51,592 nt of DNA, from NCBI GenBank assembly GCA_021108395.1, contig JAIOQZ010000040.1:1-51592 (forward strand). Direction: 5' to 3'. Shown here piece after piece: positions 17,550 through 26,338 of the stretch. The position numbers and the translations under genes are program-made. Under the pieces are notes generated by a model. It ran no database searches. It saw nothing but the letters and a program-made list of their open reading frames with translations, and had not been told where the DNA came from. Position 1 is the stretch's first letter, and each line of letters starts with the position of its first letter. The stretch is from Candidatus Cloacimonadota bacterium. Lineage in GTDB: Bacteria > Cloacimonadota > Cloacimonadia > Cloacimonadales > JAIOQZ01.

Positions 17550-17570
17550 GCTCTCCTCCTTGCTTTATTG

Positions 17571-19415
17571 TCAGTAACTGCTCGGCGGGGTCTGGAACAC
17601 CAGCGCTACACCATCAGACACTCTCTCTCCATCCAACAGGTTCACTTCGGGGAAGCTTGGCGGCGGGTGACTGGTGAAGCGCCGATCGTAACGATAATTC
17701 TTGTTGTAACCTATACCGTTTCTGGAGCAGGGTGTACCCGGCGCGTTCACTCCCCATGCGGGCGCGGGGCCATAGCGATGGTCGTCGATGTCCCACCAGC
17801 CGGTATCGAGCGGATCGCCGCCGCTACGGTGCATAAAGCCACGCCGCATCTGCGCCACAGAACCGTACAGATGAACACATCCACGCTCTTTGACAGGCAG
17901 CGCCTCCGGCCATAGCGGATTGTACCACGGATAGTCGGGGCCAACGGGGTCGCTTAACGCAACGTAGCTGTAGCCCCCGCCTTCGCGGGCCGGCCACGGC
18001 CAATAGTTTGGGCTGCTCGATGGATAGAAACCCAGATGAAGGTCGATGTTGTCGTACCATTCACCTTCGTAAAGCGTATTGGGTGTGCTCTCGTGCGGAT
18101 ACTGGTACTCAAAAGAAAATACGCCGTCGTTGTGCGGCTCGCCATCTCCAAACGCGGCCAGCGCGGCGTAGATGTAGATACCATCTGCATAGTTATCGCA
18201 GTTGGGACGATGACGCAGGCCGTCAACAGGATCTTTGAACCCATACTGGATAAGGATGTTGCTGTTCGACACCAGCCCCAGGTAATCCACATGGTTCACA
18301 GGGTGGCCGTATGAGCCGTCGGGTGGGGTGCCAATTTGTGTGTGGGAATATGTGATGTCTCCCGCCAGCCTCATGACGCCCTCACTGGCCCAGGTTTGCT
18401 CGCCGCCACACACGCCCCGTATCCACAGCTCGTCTGACAGGACATAGAACGTGCTGCCATTGCCTATACCGCCGCAAGATGCAAGCCACACTGTGTCTTG
18501 CACAGTGATGACGTTGTAACCCAGCGAATCGCCGATGGAGCCGTATGGCGGGTACATATCATAGACGATCAGTGTGTCGGGCGGGTTTTCCACAAAAGTA
18601 GCGAGTTGCGCCGTATAGGCATTGCCTTCGAGGGTTACGAAGGCGATATCGTAGCAGTCCCACAGGTGTATTCCATCTTGATGAACCAGGTCCATCGCCG
18701 AGCCGAAATCGATCTCGCCGGTGCGCTCGGTGTAGCCATCGAGGAATACCTCGTCAGGATTGGGGCAGAAGCCCTGATATTGGAAGATGCCGGCCGTGCT
18801 CACATGCCCGTGAAACGTGGGCCAGCCACCGAAGTTTTTCAGCCAGATGTCGGTATTGCTGTGCACGCGGCCCCAGATTTCATCGTAGCCATAGAAAAAG
18901 ACAGGATCGCCGTTGACGGATTGCTCGGTGTTGGTGAGGTACGCATAGCTGGCGAATGTCTGCCTCTGGATGACCTTTTGCCCAAATGTCTCGATGGGAG
19001 ACTTCTTTCTGGTACCATAGAAGCTCGCGGCCCCGGTGCGGGTGCGGAACGCCCGAACCATGCTGGTTATCTTGCGCCTGTTGTAGGGCAGTATAACTCC
19101 GGCCAGGGTGTCGCCAATCTTTGTCTTGATCACATATGTGGTGTGCGAGAAACCGTTGTTCATCTCGATAATGCGCATGGGCAGGGTTACATTGTCGTTA
19201 CTGATGGTGGCCATGTATTTGTGAGCCGCGCCCCCGCGACGGATGCCGGAGCGCAACAGGCTTAGCTCTTGAACCTGGTCGAACTGATGGAGAGCGGTGG
19301 TGGCGTCTCTGCCCGCAACCATCGACATGCTGAGCCCAGAGATGAGCGCTACGATGCTAACAAGCATCGCAATAGCGATCTCACCTTTCTGATTGGCCAC
19401 ATGCGGACGTTTCAC
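17571..19415 (-). CDS. Giant PilX/GspK-like minor pilin paralogue 2
   Basis: The 614-aa product is closely related to both flanking genes. The N-terminus reads NQKG, EIAIAMLVSIVALISGLSM, then GRDATTALHQFDQVQEL. It keeps the WGRVHSNTDIWL and WPTFHGHVSTAG block, a long Tyr/Trp/Pro/Gly-rich middle and an ending FQTPPSSY. It starts with GTG after GGGGAGGAGAG, unlike the ATG starts of the other two. The middle region (about 215-400) diverges most between copies, while N-terminal helix, HSNTDIWL block and C-terminal 150 residues are strongly kept. The function is unknown; a pilus-linked exported protein is inferred. Confidence 0.75.
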   Translation of the reverse strand: MKRPHVANQKGEIAIAMLVSIVALISGLSMSMVAGRDATTALHQFDQVQELSLLRSGIRRGGAAHKYMATISNDNVTLPMRIIEMNNGFSHTTYVIKTKIGDTLAGVILPYNRRKITSMVRAFRTRTGAASFYGTRKKSPIETFGQKVIQRQTFASYAYLTNTEQSVNGDPVFFYGYDEIWGRVHSNTDIWLKNFGGWPTFHGHVSTAGIFQYQGFCPNPDEVFLDGYTERTGEIDFGSAMDLVHQDGIHLWDCYDIAFVTLEGNAYTAQLATFVENPPDTLIVYDMYPPYGSIGDSLGYNVITVQDTVWLASCGGIGNGSTFYVLSDELWIRGVCGGEQTWASEGVMRLAGDITYSHTQIGTPPDGSYGHPVNHVDYLGLVSNSNILIQYGFKDPVDGLRHRPNCDNYADGIYIYAALAAFGDGEPHNDGVFSFEYQYPHESTPNTLYEGEWYDNIDLHLGFYPSSSPNYWPWPAREGGGYSYVALSDPVGPDYPWYNPLWPEALPVKERGCVHLYGSVAQMRRGFMHRSGGDPLDTGWWDIDDHRYGPAPAWGVNAPGTPCSRNGIGYNKNYRYDRRFTSHPPPSFPEVNLLDGERVSDGVALVFQTPPSSY

Positions 19416-19436
19416 CCTCTCCTCCCCGTGTTATTG

Positions 19437-21287
19437 TCAGAAGCCCCGCGGCGGCCGTTGGAACCGTAGCGTAAGCCCCTGGAACAAGCCTTCTGAGCCT
19501 ATAATGTTCACCTCTGGAAAATCTGGCGGCGGGTTATCCATAAAGCGATAGTCGTAATGATAATCCTTGTCGTAGCCAACGCCGGAGCCATCCGAGCCCG
19601 GCGCGTTCATGCCAAAGGCAGGGGGCGGACCATAGCGGTAGGCGTCAGGCTGCCACCAGCCGGTATCCAGTGGGTCACCACCGCTGCGGTGAACGAATCC
19701 GCGCCGTGTCTGCGCCACCGAGCCATAGATGTGAATCATACCGCGCTCTTTGAAAGGAGTCCATTCTGGCCAGAGCGGGTTGTACCACGGGTAATCGGGA
19801 CCCGCGTTATCGCCAAGCGGGCCATAGTGGTAACCACCGCCACCCCTGGCCGGCCAGGGCCAATAGGGCAGATCTCCCGGCGGATACTTGCACATATGCA
19901 AATCGATATAATCAAAATACTCGTTGCCGACAGTCACATTGGGCGTACCGCGATGGGGGTACTGATATTCAAAGCTGAAGATGCCGTCCTGGTGAGCGTC
20001 ACCCTCGCCATCGCCCAAAGCGGCCATGCCTGCGTAAATATAAATGCCTTCTGCGTTACCGTCGCAGTTGTAATGGTGGCGCAATGTGTCACGCGGGTCA
20101 ACCAGGCCATACTGGATGAGAATCTGGCGCTCAGACACGAGCCCGAGATAGTCCTGGGTGTTTACGCCACCACCGCCATAGCCGTCTGGCGGGTCTCCCT
20201 TCTCGGTGTGGGTATAAAGTATATCATCCACCAACATCATATTGCCGGCAGAGCCCCAGGTCGATTCACCGCCGGATGTACCGGAGATCCACAGCTCGCC
20301 TGCTTCGACCATCTTGGAGCCGCCCTCGATGGATCCGCCACCGCCATTAGTCCAGGCGGTATCCTTGAAGGCGATGTAGTTGTAGTTGATCGAGTCGCCC
20401 ACCGGGCCGAATGGCGGATAGATGTTATAGATGAAAAGCGTATCCGGCGGATCTTCTGTGATTGTCGCAAGCATAACCTCGAAGTCACGGTCAATCAAGT
20501 CGACAAAGGCGATGTCGAATTCGTTCCATATGACTCCGCCATTTCGGCGGATAAGCAGCGCGTTGGGATTGAATTCGATTTCGCCGACATCGGGGTATTC
20601 AGAGTAGCCGTCGAGGAACACGTCGTCAGGATTGGGACTACCGTTCCAGTATTGGATGTGGCCGGCGGTGCTGACATGATCGTGAAAGAGAGGCCAGCCG
20701 CCGAAGTTTTTCAGCCAGATGTCGGTGTTGCTGTGCACCCGGCCCCAGATTTCATCGTAGCCATAGAAAAAGACGGGGTCATTGTTGACCGATTCGTCAA
20801 TGTTGCTCAGATACATGTATCCAGCGAAAGTTTGTTTCTGCACCGTCTTCATGCCGAAGGTCTCGATGGGAGATTTGTTGCGCGTTCCGTTGTAGTATGT
20901 GTTACCTATGGGACTCCGGAACGCCTTGATCTTGGATTGAATGGCGCGACGTGTAGCGTGCTGTAGGCCCGAGGGGACGTGGTCGCGGCCCACGCGGGTT
21001 TTCATGGCATAGGTGGTTCGGGCGCCGCCGCTGGAAATCTGCACATAACGGATGGGCAATATAATATTGCTCAAGCTTGTTGACATGTTGGCTGTGCACA
21101 CGAACCCGCGGCGCAGTTCGGAGCGCAACAGGCTGAGTTCCTGCACCTGGTCAAGCTGGTAAAGCGCCGCGTTGGCGTCGCGGCCGGCAACCATAGACAG
21201 GCTCAGACCAGACATCAAGGCCATGATACTAACCAGTATCGCTATGGCTACATCCCCTCTCTGACTCTTTAGGAGTTTGCCCAACAT
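19437..21287 (-). CDS. Giant PilX/GspK-like minor pilin paralogue 1 (first of trio)
   Basis: The 616-aa product has a different extreme N-terminus (MLGKLLKSQRG) followed by DVAIAILVSIMALMSGLSLSM and GRDANAALYQLDQVQEL, so the prepilin-like SQRG/D junction is clearest here. It shares WGRVHSNTDIWLKNFGGWP, the PDYPWYNPLWPE block, GFVHRSGGDPLDTGWW and the final RFQRPPRGF. It is separated from the upstream pseudopilin gene by about 100 bases carrying a candidate promoter, so the trio may be expressed partly on its own. Confidence 0.75.
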   Translation of the reverse strand: MLGKLLKSQRGDVAIAILVSIMALMSGLSLSMVAGRDANAALYQLDQVQELSLLRSELRRGFVCTANMSTSLSNIILPIRYVQISSGGARTTYAMKTRVGRDHVPSGLQHATRRAIQSKIKAFRSPIGNTYYNGTRNKSPIETFGMKTVQKQTFAGYMYLSNIDESVNNDPVFFYGYDEIWGRVHSNTDIWLKNFGGWPLFHDHVSTAGHIQYWNGSPNPDDVFLDGYSEYPDVGEIEFNPNALLIRRNGGVIWNEFDIAFVDLIDRDFEVMLATITEDPPDTLFIYNIYPPFGPVGDSINYNYIAFKDTAWTNGGGGSIEGGSKMVEAGELWISGTSGGESTWGSAGNMMLVDDILYTHTEKGDPPDGYGGGGVNTQDYLGLVSERQILIQYGLVDPRDTLRHHYNCDGNAEGIYIYAGMAALGDGEGDAHQDGIFSFEYQYPHRGTPNVTVGNEYFDYIDLHMCKYPPGDLPYWPWPARGGGGYHYGPLGDNAGPDYPWYNPLWPEWTPFKERGMIHIYGSVAQTRRGFVHRSGGDPLDTGWWQPDAYRYGPPPAFGMNAPGSDGSGVGYDKDYHYDYRFMDNPPPDFPEVNIIGSEGLFQGLTLRFQRPPRGF

Positions 21288-21346
21288 TCTGTCCTCCTTT
21301 GCATCGGCGGATTCATCTCGACAACGTGAACCCAGAAGATACCTTC

Positions 21347-21374
21347 ATAATACGCTGAACACTGTGTATGCGAA
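21347..21374 (-). promoter_or_regulatory. Candidate sigma-70-type promoter before the giant minor-pilin trio
   Basis: On the minus strand, TTCGCA (21374-21369) and TATTAT (21352-21347) are separated by 16 bases, about 60 bases ahead of the first giant gene. This is the only roughly 100-base gap inside the pilus operon. The -10 matches consensus at 5 of 6 positions, the -35 only at 4. Confidence 0.35.
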
Positions 21375-21388
21375 ACCTAACTGTGCGC

Positions 21389-21979
21389 TTATGTGATGTC
21401 GTTAGCGACACGTGTAGTGAACTTCACCTTGCGAACTTTGTCTTCCCCAATTGTGATTTGAGCCTCCAGCACAATCTTCACGACATGGCTGGACCCGGCT
21501 CGCGAAAAAGTTAAACGCGTAACGCGTATATCGTCTTTGTGCTCGATGGGGAAAAGCACAATCGGACGCGGGGGAGTATCGACATACCGATAGTATGTCT
21601 TTATATTGCCTTCCCAGGCATCCCACCAGAAATCGACGTAGTCGAATGTATGAAGGGCTTCGCCCGTAGATTGAAAACACCTGATCCTGGAAAAGGTGTT
21701 ACCTCCGCTACCGCTCTGATTTGTAAACGAGATAGAATCTGCCGAGGCGATGCCCATGAAATCGGCACCGTAATCTCCCTCGACATTGATTCCGTGTTTC
21801 ATCTTGTAAACAGTGTTGAAGGCGTCGATCTGAAGATCAGAATACAAGTTGAGCTCTTCCCACTTCGCGAAGAAGATAACAACGCCCACGCCGGCCATGA
21901 ATGCCAGGAACCCGGCCACAGCGATAACGACAATCAGTTCTATCATGGTTGTGCCGCGACTGTCTTTCAGCAGATTCAT
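21389..21979 (-). CDS. Type IV pseudopilin (with Glu5)
   Basis: The 196-aa product has a short leader ending in DSRG and the mature helix TTMIELIVVIAVAGFLAF, with the conserved Glu at +5. This is a textbook class III signal cleaved by a prepilin peptidase. The rest is a beta-rich globular domain. It is likely a minor pilin (GspH/I/J or PilV/W type; subtype unclear). It overlaps the upstream pseudopilin by 4 bases (ATGA). Confidence 0.85.
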   Translation of the reverse strand: MNLLKDSRGTTMIELIVVIAVAGFLAFMAGVGVVIFFAKWEELNLYSDLQIDAFNTVYKMKHGINVEGDYGADFMGIASADSISFTNQSGSGGNTFSRIRCFQSTGEALHTFDYVDFWWDAWEGNIKTYYRYVDTPPRPIVLFPIEHKDDIRVTRLTFSRAGSSHVVKIVLEAQITIGEDKVRKVKFTTRVANDIT

Positions 21980-22410
21980 CTGAAATAATCCTCTCGCACC
22001 ATGATGGAGCGGAATTTCCTGTCAACAGGATTGAGCCATCTGATCTTCACTTCGATGATCAGGAAGTCAATCGGCTCACCGGTTGACATATCGGTTTCTT
22101 CTCTCACGTTCATCGTCATCTTGCCCTTGAGGCTTTCCAGCTCGGGGTATTCCTCGATGATGATTTCCTTATCGATGAAATAATCCGGACGGCCACGTAC
22201 TTTGAGGAAACGCATCTGCCAGTCAACCTCGCCTGCGGCGAGGAGGGTGGCGACTCGTGCATGATAGTTCTGAACCAACTGAGCCTCGGCATACAGGATA
22301 CCGATGTAGAGACCCAGAAACGAAACCAACAGCACGGTCGCCTCCACGATCACCGCAATGATGGTATAACCACCCTGCGATGCAAGAAATCCTCTCCTCA
22401 CGGTTGTCAT
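21976..22410 (-). CDS. Pseudopilin-like protein lacking Glu5
   Basis: The 144-aa product has leader MTTVRRGFLASQGG followed by YTIIAVIVEATVLLVSFLGL, a prepilin-like Gly junction and long hydrophobic helix. Position +5 is Ala rather than Glu. Lack of Glu5 is typical of GspK/PilX-type tip subunits. The globular part is small (about 95 residues). It sits between pilT and the Glu5 pseudopilin, with a 3-base gap to pilT. Confidence 0.75.
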   Translation of the reverse strand: MTTVRRGFLASQGGYTIIAVIVEATVLLVSFLGLYIGILYAEAQLVQNYHARVATLLAAGEVDWQMRFLKVRGRPDYFIDKEIIIEEYPELESLKGKMTMNVREETDMSTGEPIDFLIIEVKIRWLNPVDRKFRSIMVREDYFR

Positions 22411-22413
22411 AGC

Positions 22414-23469
22414 CTAAAACCCGACACCGCTGACAAACATCTTGGGATTGTCTGCCACGCGCTCGGCCACTGCACGGTCGAGCAATCCGTTCATCACATG
22501 GTTGTACAACGACTGATCGATCGTTTGCATACCTTCTTTTGTACCTGACTGGATGGTCGATGGTATCTGGTATGTTTTTTCTTCACGAATCAGGTTGCGA
22601 ACCGCGCCGTTGGCAATCATCACCTCGATGGCGGGAAGACGCCCTTTGCCGTCCTTGCGGGGAAGCAGCTTCTGGGCGCACACAGCCTCGAGTGACTCGG
22701 ACAACATCGAACGAACCTGCGCCTGCTGTTCTTTGGGGAACATGTCGATGACACGGTCAATCGACTTTGTGGCGCTGCTGGTGTGCAGGGTAGCCAGTAC
22801 CAGGTGACCTGTCTCGGCGGCTGTGAGAGCCAGCGAAACGGTCTCGAGGTCACGCATCTCACCCACGAGAATCACGTCGGGGTCCTCGCGAAGAGCCGAA
22901 CGCAGCGCGTTGGTGAACGACCAGGTGTCGTGGCCCAGTTCGCGCTGGTTGATGAGCGAGTTCTTGCTGTTGTGCACGAACTCGATCGGGTCTTCGATGG
23001 TGATGATGTGGCAGTACCTGTGGTCATTGATGGCGTCAATCATGGCAGCGAGCGTCGTTGACTTACCGCTGCCGGTGGGACCGGTCACAAGGATCAGCCC
23101 CTTCTCCTTCATCGAGAGCTTGCGCATCACATCGGGGACGTGCAGTTCTTCGAAGCTCTTGATTTCGTTGGGGATCACGCGAAACGCGGCCGCCAACCCA
23201 TTGATCTGATGAAAGGCGTTGACACGAAACCGGACTTCGTTGGAGAGCTTGGTCGAAAAGTCGATCTCAAGCTTCTCCTTGAACATCACACGCTGGGATT
23301 CGTTCATCACGCCAAAGATCAGTTCTTCGACTTCCTTATCCGAAAGCTTCGGAAGGTTGAGCCGTTTCATCTGGCCGTGCACGCGCACCATAGGATGCGC
23401 GTTCGAGCTGATGTGAAGGTCGGATGCTCCAGCTTCTGCGGTGAACCGCAGTAAATCCTGGATAGTCAA
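22414..23469 (-). CDS. pilT: Pilus retraction ATPase PilT
   Basis: The 351-aa product matches PilT (about 345-370 aa). It has an N-terminal PAS-like domain with GASDLHISSNAHPMVRVHG, Walker A GPTGSGKSTT (about residue 130), Walker B region DPDVILVGEMRDLET, and TAAETGHLVLATLHT. It depolymerises pili, giving retraction. I choose the TTG at 23467-23469 (TIQDLLRFTAEAG...) because it follows CAGGGGG and matches the family start. The longer frame to 23628 would overlap the pilin gene and adds residues foreign to PilT. Confidence 0.93.
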   Translation of the reverse strand: MTIQDLLRFTAEAGASDLHISSNAHPMVRVHGQMKRLNLPKLSDKEVEELIFGVMNESQRVMFKEKLEIDFSTKLSNEVRFRVNAFHQINGLAAAFRVIPNEIKSFEELHVPDVMRKLSMKEKGLILVTGPTGSGKSTTLAAMIDAINDHRYCHIITIEDPIEFVHNSKNSLINQRELGHDTWSFTNALRSALREDPDVILVGEMRDLETVSLALTAAETGHLVLATLHTSSATKSIDRVIDMFPKEQQAQVRSMLSESLEAVCAQKLLPRKDGKGRLPAIEVMIANGAVRNLIREEKTYQIPSTIQSGTKEGMQTIDQSLYNHVMNGLLDRAVAERVADNPKMFVSGVGF

Positions 23470-23485
23470 AGTGCCCCCTGGAAGT

Positions 23486-23908
23486 TTAGTCTTCTTCTTC
23501 GTCAGTGTACTGATCGACGCCCCAGCCGCTGAAGGCTGCGTCATCAACATCGTAGCTAACCTGATGACCTTCGCCGGCAGGATGCTCGGCTGTGGAAGTG
23601 GCGACGAACTTTTTTGGTGGCTCGCCAATCACTTCAAATTCCCAGTTTTTGACGGTGGACTCGCCGAGTCTGCAGTCTTCGAGCGCGTTCTCGACGGAGT
23701 AGTCTTCGGTCGTGCCGAACTGCTGCTTATGGATGTTGAATGCATTGCGGATGGAGCGGATGGCCGACTGGGGCTCGGTGGCACGGGCTTTTTCCACGTA
23801 ACGCATGTAGATGGGTACGGCAATCGCGGCCAGAATGGCGACAATGATTACCACCACAAGAATCTCAATGAGGGTGAAACCCTTATTGTTGTTAACGAAC
23901 TTGGACAT
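23486..23908 (-). CDS. Major type IV pilin (GspG/PilA-like)
   Basis: The 140-aa product has leader MSKFVNNNKG, then mature FTLIEILVVVIIVAILAAIA with Phe1 and Glu5, a classic type IV pilin helix. The C-terminal domain is short and acidic, ending DQYTDEEED, with a single Cys. The ATG at 23908 follows AAGGAGG. It is the first gene of the pilus operon and has a sigma-54-like promoter just upstream, as many pilA genes do. It is most likely the major subunit. Confidence 0.92.
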   Translation of the reverse strand: MSKFVNNNKGFTLIEILVVVIIVAILAAIAVPIYMRYVEKARATEPQSAIRSIRNAFNIHKQQFGTTEDYSVENALEDCRLGESTVKNWEFEVIGEPPKKFVATSTAEHPAGEGHQVSYDVDDAAFSGWGVDQYTDEEED

Positions 23909-23952
23909 GCTTTCCTCCTTGGCTTCCAAGATTCTTATTGCGACAACAGTCA

Positions 23953-23969
23953 TGCAAATACTATTCCAA
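23953..23969 (-). promoter_or_regulatory. Candidate sigma-54 promoter of the pilus operon
   Basis: On the minus strand, TTGGAATAGTATTTGCA places GG (-24) and GC (-12) exactly 10 bases apart, with TTGCA matching the -12 consensus. A start about 12 bases on would give a leader of roughly 34 bases before the pilin ATG. The -24 half matches only TTGG of TTGGCACG. Sigma-54 control of pilin genes is well known in Pseudomonas, Geobacter and Myxococcus. Confidence 0.4.
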
Positions 23970-24065
23970 CATAACCGATTTGTTCGGTTTCCAATATACC
24001 ATTCGCTGTAACCTGTTCATTTTGTAAAGCATTTTCCACTCGCTCATAAAATTTTATGGTTTTAC

Positions 24066-24093
24066 TTGACGGTTATGCCCCAGTTTTTATGTA
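24066..24093 (+). promoter_or_regulatory. Candidate promoter for the parvulin foldase gene
   Basis: TTGACG (24066-24071) and TATGTA (24088-24093) are 16 bases apart. The implied leader is about 135 bases long. The -35 is close to consensus and the -10 is moderate. Confidence 0.35.
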
Positions 24094-24235
24094 ACTATTT
24101 CACACTGTCGGCGATGATATATGGGGAGATGCATGACCATGATAATTTGCAGCTCGTATACAGCAGCCGATTGAGAACTACAAGGCTGACCTCAAACAAC
24201 ACCAGAACTGAAATGAACATAGAGGAGATGGAAGT

Positions 24236-26272
24236 ATGAAAAACGCATTTCTTGTTGTCGCCATGCTCGCGGCAATCATCATGGCCTCGGGAGCGCTCGT
24301 CGCGCAGGAACAGAGCGAGGAAACCGTTGTGCTGGCCACATACAGCGATGGCCAGATCACGCTGGATGAACTCCAGAAAAAAATCGCCAAGATTCCTGCA
24401 ATGTATCAGGATCGCTACCGCACCACTTCCGGCCAGGCGGATATTCTCAACGCCATGTGCCTCGAGCAGCTTTTCTATATGGAAGCCGCCCAGCTTGGCC
24501 TTGCCGATGACCAGGACGTCATCGCCGGCATAGCGAGCGGGCAACGTCCCGTGCTGGTTGCGGCTTACCGCAATCTGGCTTTCAAAGAAGATCTCGTCAT
24601 CACCGATGAAGAAAAAAGACGCTTCTACGACCAGGAAGTTGATCGTCTCTACACATCCAAACCGGTGTACACGATTCAGTACATGAGCGTTGAATCCGAC
24701 TCGGTGGGGAAGCTGGTTCGTCAACTGTTTGACGATGGTGGTGACTTCATTGACATCCAGAACCAGCATTCCGCCAGTGAGTACGCCCGCAATCGCGGCG
24801 GGCGCGTCACCTTCCAGCTCAAGCACGATTGCTACATCCCCGGCGTCGGCAAGGACACCCTGCTCACCGACTCTATCATCGCCGCGGAACACGACCTGAT
24901 GGTGGGCCCGGTAACTACCGCCAAAGGTATCCACTTCTACAAAGTACTCGAGTTTACAGACAGCAAGATGCAGGCATACGACGAGGTCGAAGCAGACATT
25001 GAGAACCGGCTGCGTCCGTTGAAGGAAAGCCAGCGATATTACGATACGATCGAAGGGCTCTTCCAGCGTTACGGCGTCGAGTTTGATGATGACCTGCTGG
25101 CTGGTGTGAACCTCGATGACATCACTGCCAACGATGCGATCATCGAGCAGCCGGTCGCTTGGGGCGACGCACCCGAGCTTGTGTACACAGTCGGCGATTT
25201 CCTGAGGGCCTACAAGAATCTGCAGCCGCAGGAAGCCGCCCAGTACAGTATGCCGGGGGCGCGTCGCAATCTGGTTCACCGCGAGGTTGAGGACACGGTT
25301 TTCTGGCTGGACGCTCAGTCGCAAAACTACGCCGAACTCCCCGATGTGGCCGAAGAACTCGAGCAGACACGTCGCGCAGCGCTCATCCGCGCCGCCTACA
25401 ACAAGATCGTCGTCGAGGCGGTTGACACGAGCGACGAAGCTGTGCAGGCGGTGTATGATGAAAACATCGAGATGTTCACCACAAAGCCGACTCGCACCAT
25501 CCAGGTATTCGTTTTCGCCAGTGAGAAGAAGGCTGAGAAGTATCGCAAGAAAGTAGCCAAATACGCTGACAGAAAGCAGGAAGAGAAAATCATCAAGGTG
25601 ATCGACAAGTACTGCGAATTTCAGCAGAACAATGGTGTGCTGAGGAACCTGGGCGAGGATGCCGTGTTGCCCGCTTTTGGCCGCAACAGCGAGATGACCG
25701 CGGGTATCTGGACCACCGCCATAGGAGAGGTGAGCGAGGTATTCGTCACCAAATACAATCAGGAAGAGCGCTGGATGTTTGTGCGAGTCATCGACGAGGT
25801 TCCAGCCGAAGCGATGCCGATCGAGGACGTGCGTTCGTCCATCCTCAGACGCATTCAGCAAACCGAGACCCGTGCGAAATTTGAAGAGGTGAGCAATCAG
25901 CTCGAAGAAAAATACGCCCTGCAAAAATACCCCGACCTCCTCACCACCGGTTTTACTGCCGAGGAGCTTTTCAGTCTGGCCGAGGAAGCGCAGAAAAAGA
26001 AAAAGTTCCAGGATGCTGTCATGTACTACGATCAGGTCATCGAAGCCTATCAAAATGGCAGTGATGACTACAAAGCCATGTTCATGAAGGCTTTCCTCAT
26101 GGCGGAAGAGATGAACCAGAAACCGATGGCTATCCAGGTGTTTCAGCAGGTCATCGACAACTTCCCCGAAGGCGAGCTGCACGAGTCGGCCGACTTCATG
26201 ATCAAGAGCCTCACCGGCGAGATCGACATCCTGAGCGAAATCGATGAGACCGAGCAGGAAACGACAGAGTAA
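24236..26272 (+). CDS. Periplasmic parvulin-type peptidyl-prolyl isomerase / chaperone (PpiD/SurA-like)
   Basis: The 678-aa product has a signal peptide (MKNAFLVVAMLAAIIMASGALVAQ) without lipobox. An N-terminal SurA-like helical part (about 28-130) includes LDELQKKI and LNAMCLEQLFYMEA. Two parvulin-like regions follow (about 140-245 and 415-530), with GGRVTFQL, VGPVTTAKGIHFYKVLE and TAGIWTTAIGEVSEVF. The end has a TPR-like repeat (FSLAEEAQKKKKFQDAVMYYDQVIEAY). It probably folds exported or outer-membrane proteins. It is divergent from the pilus operon. AGGAG precedes the ATG. Confidence 0.88.
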   Translation: MKNAFLVVAMLAAIIMASGALVAQEQSEETVVLATYSDGQITLDELQKKIAKIPAMYQDRYRTTSGQADILNAMCLEQLFYMEAAQLGLADDQDVIAGIASGQRPVLVAAYRNLAFKEDLVITDEEKRRFYDQEVDRLYTSKPVYTIQYMSVESDSVGKLVRQLFDDGGDFIDIQNQHSASEYARNRGGRVTFQLKHDCYIPGVGKDTLLTDSIIAAEHDLMVGPVTTAKGIHFYKVLEFTDSKMQAYDEVEADIENRLRPLKESQRYYDTIEGLFQRYGVEFDDDLLAGVNLDDITANDAIIEQPVAWGDAPELVYTVGDFLRAYKNLQPQEAAQYSMPGARRNLVHREVEDTVFWLDAQSQNYAELPDVAEELEQTRRAALIRAAYNKIVVEAVDTSDEAVQAVYDENIEMFTTKPTRTIQVFVFASEKKAEKYRKKVAKYADRKQEEKIIKVIDKYCEFQQNNGVLRNLGEDAVLPAFGRNSEMTAGIWTTAIGEVSEVFVTKYNQEERWMFVRVIDEVPAEAMPIEDVRSSILRRIQQTETRAKFEEVSNQLEEKYALQKYPDLLTTGFTAEELFSLAEEAQKKKKFQDAVMYYDQVIEAYQNGSDDYKAMFMKAFLMAEEMNQKPMAIQVFQQVIDNFPEGELHESADFMIKSLTGEIDILSEIDETEQETTE

Positions 26273-26292
26273 ACCGTATTCGCAAATAGAAC

Positions 26293-26322
26293 AACGCCCC
26301 GACGCAATGTCGGGGCGTTTCC
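26293..26322 (+). terminator. Intrinsic terminator after the foldase gene
   Basis: An 11-bp perfect stem (AACGCCCCGAC / GTCGGGGCGTT, loop GCAAT) is followed by TTTCC. Its sequence is almost identical to the terminator after the GAPDH gene at 29172. It lies between convergent genes and may serve both. Confidence 0.85.
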
Positions 26323-26338
26323 ATTTTGTTGGTCTTGT

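Larger units (their letters stand above)
23909..24235. other. Divergent regulatory region between pilin operon and foldase gene
   Basis: About 325 bases without a gene. It holds the candidate sigma-54 site for the pilin (23953-23969), another minus-strand TATATT at about 23993-23998, and a plus-strand TTGACG...TATGTA pair for the foldase gene. A long AT-rich stretch lies in the middle. No RNA gene was recognised. Confidence 0.5.

Noticed and set aside
23470-23628. Longer N-terminus for pilT overlapping the pilin gene
   Set aside because: The 53 extra residues are unlike PilT and antagonise the pilin frame; TTG at 23469 with CAGGGGG fits better.
24095-26182. A 695-codon minus-strand frame over the foldase gene
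   Set aside because: It is the antisense mirror of a convincing signal-peptide protein and has no ribosome binding site.
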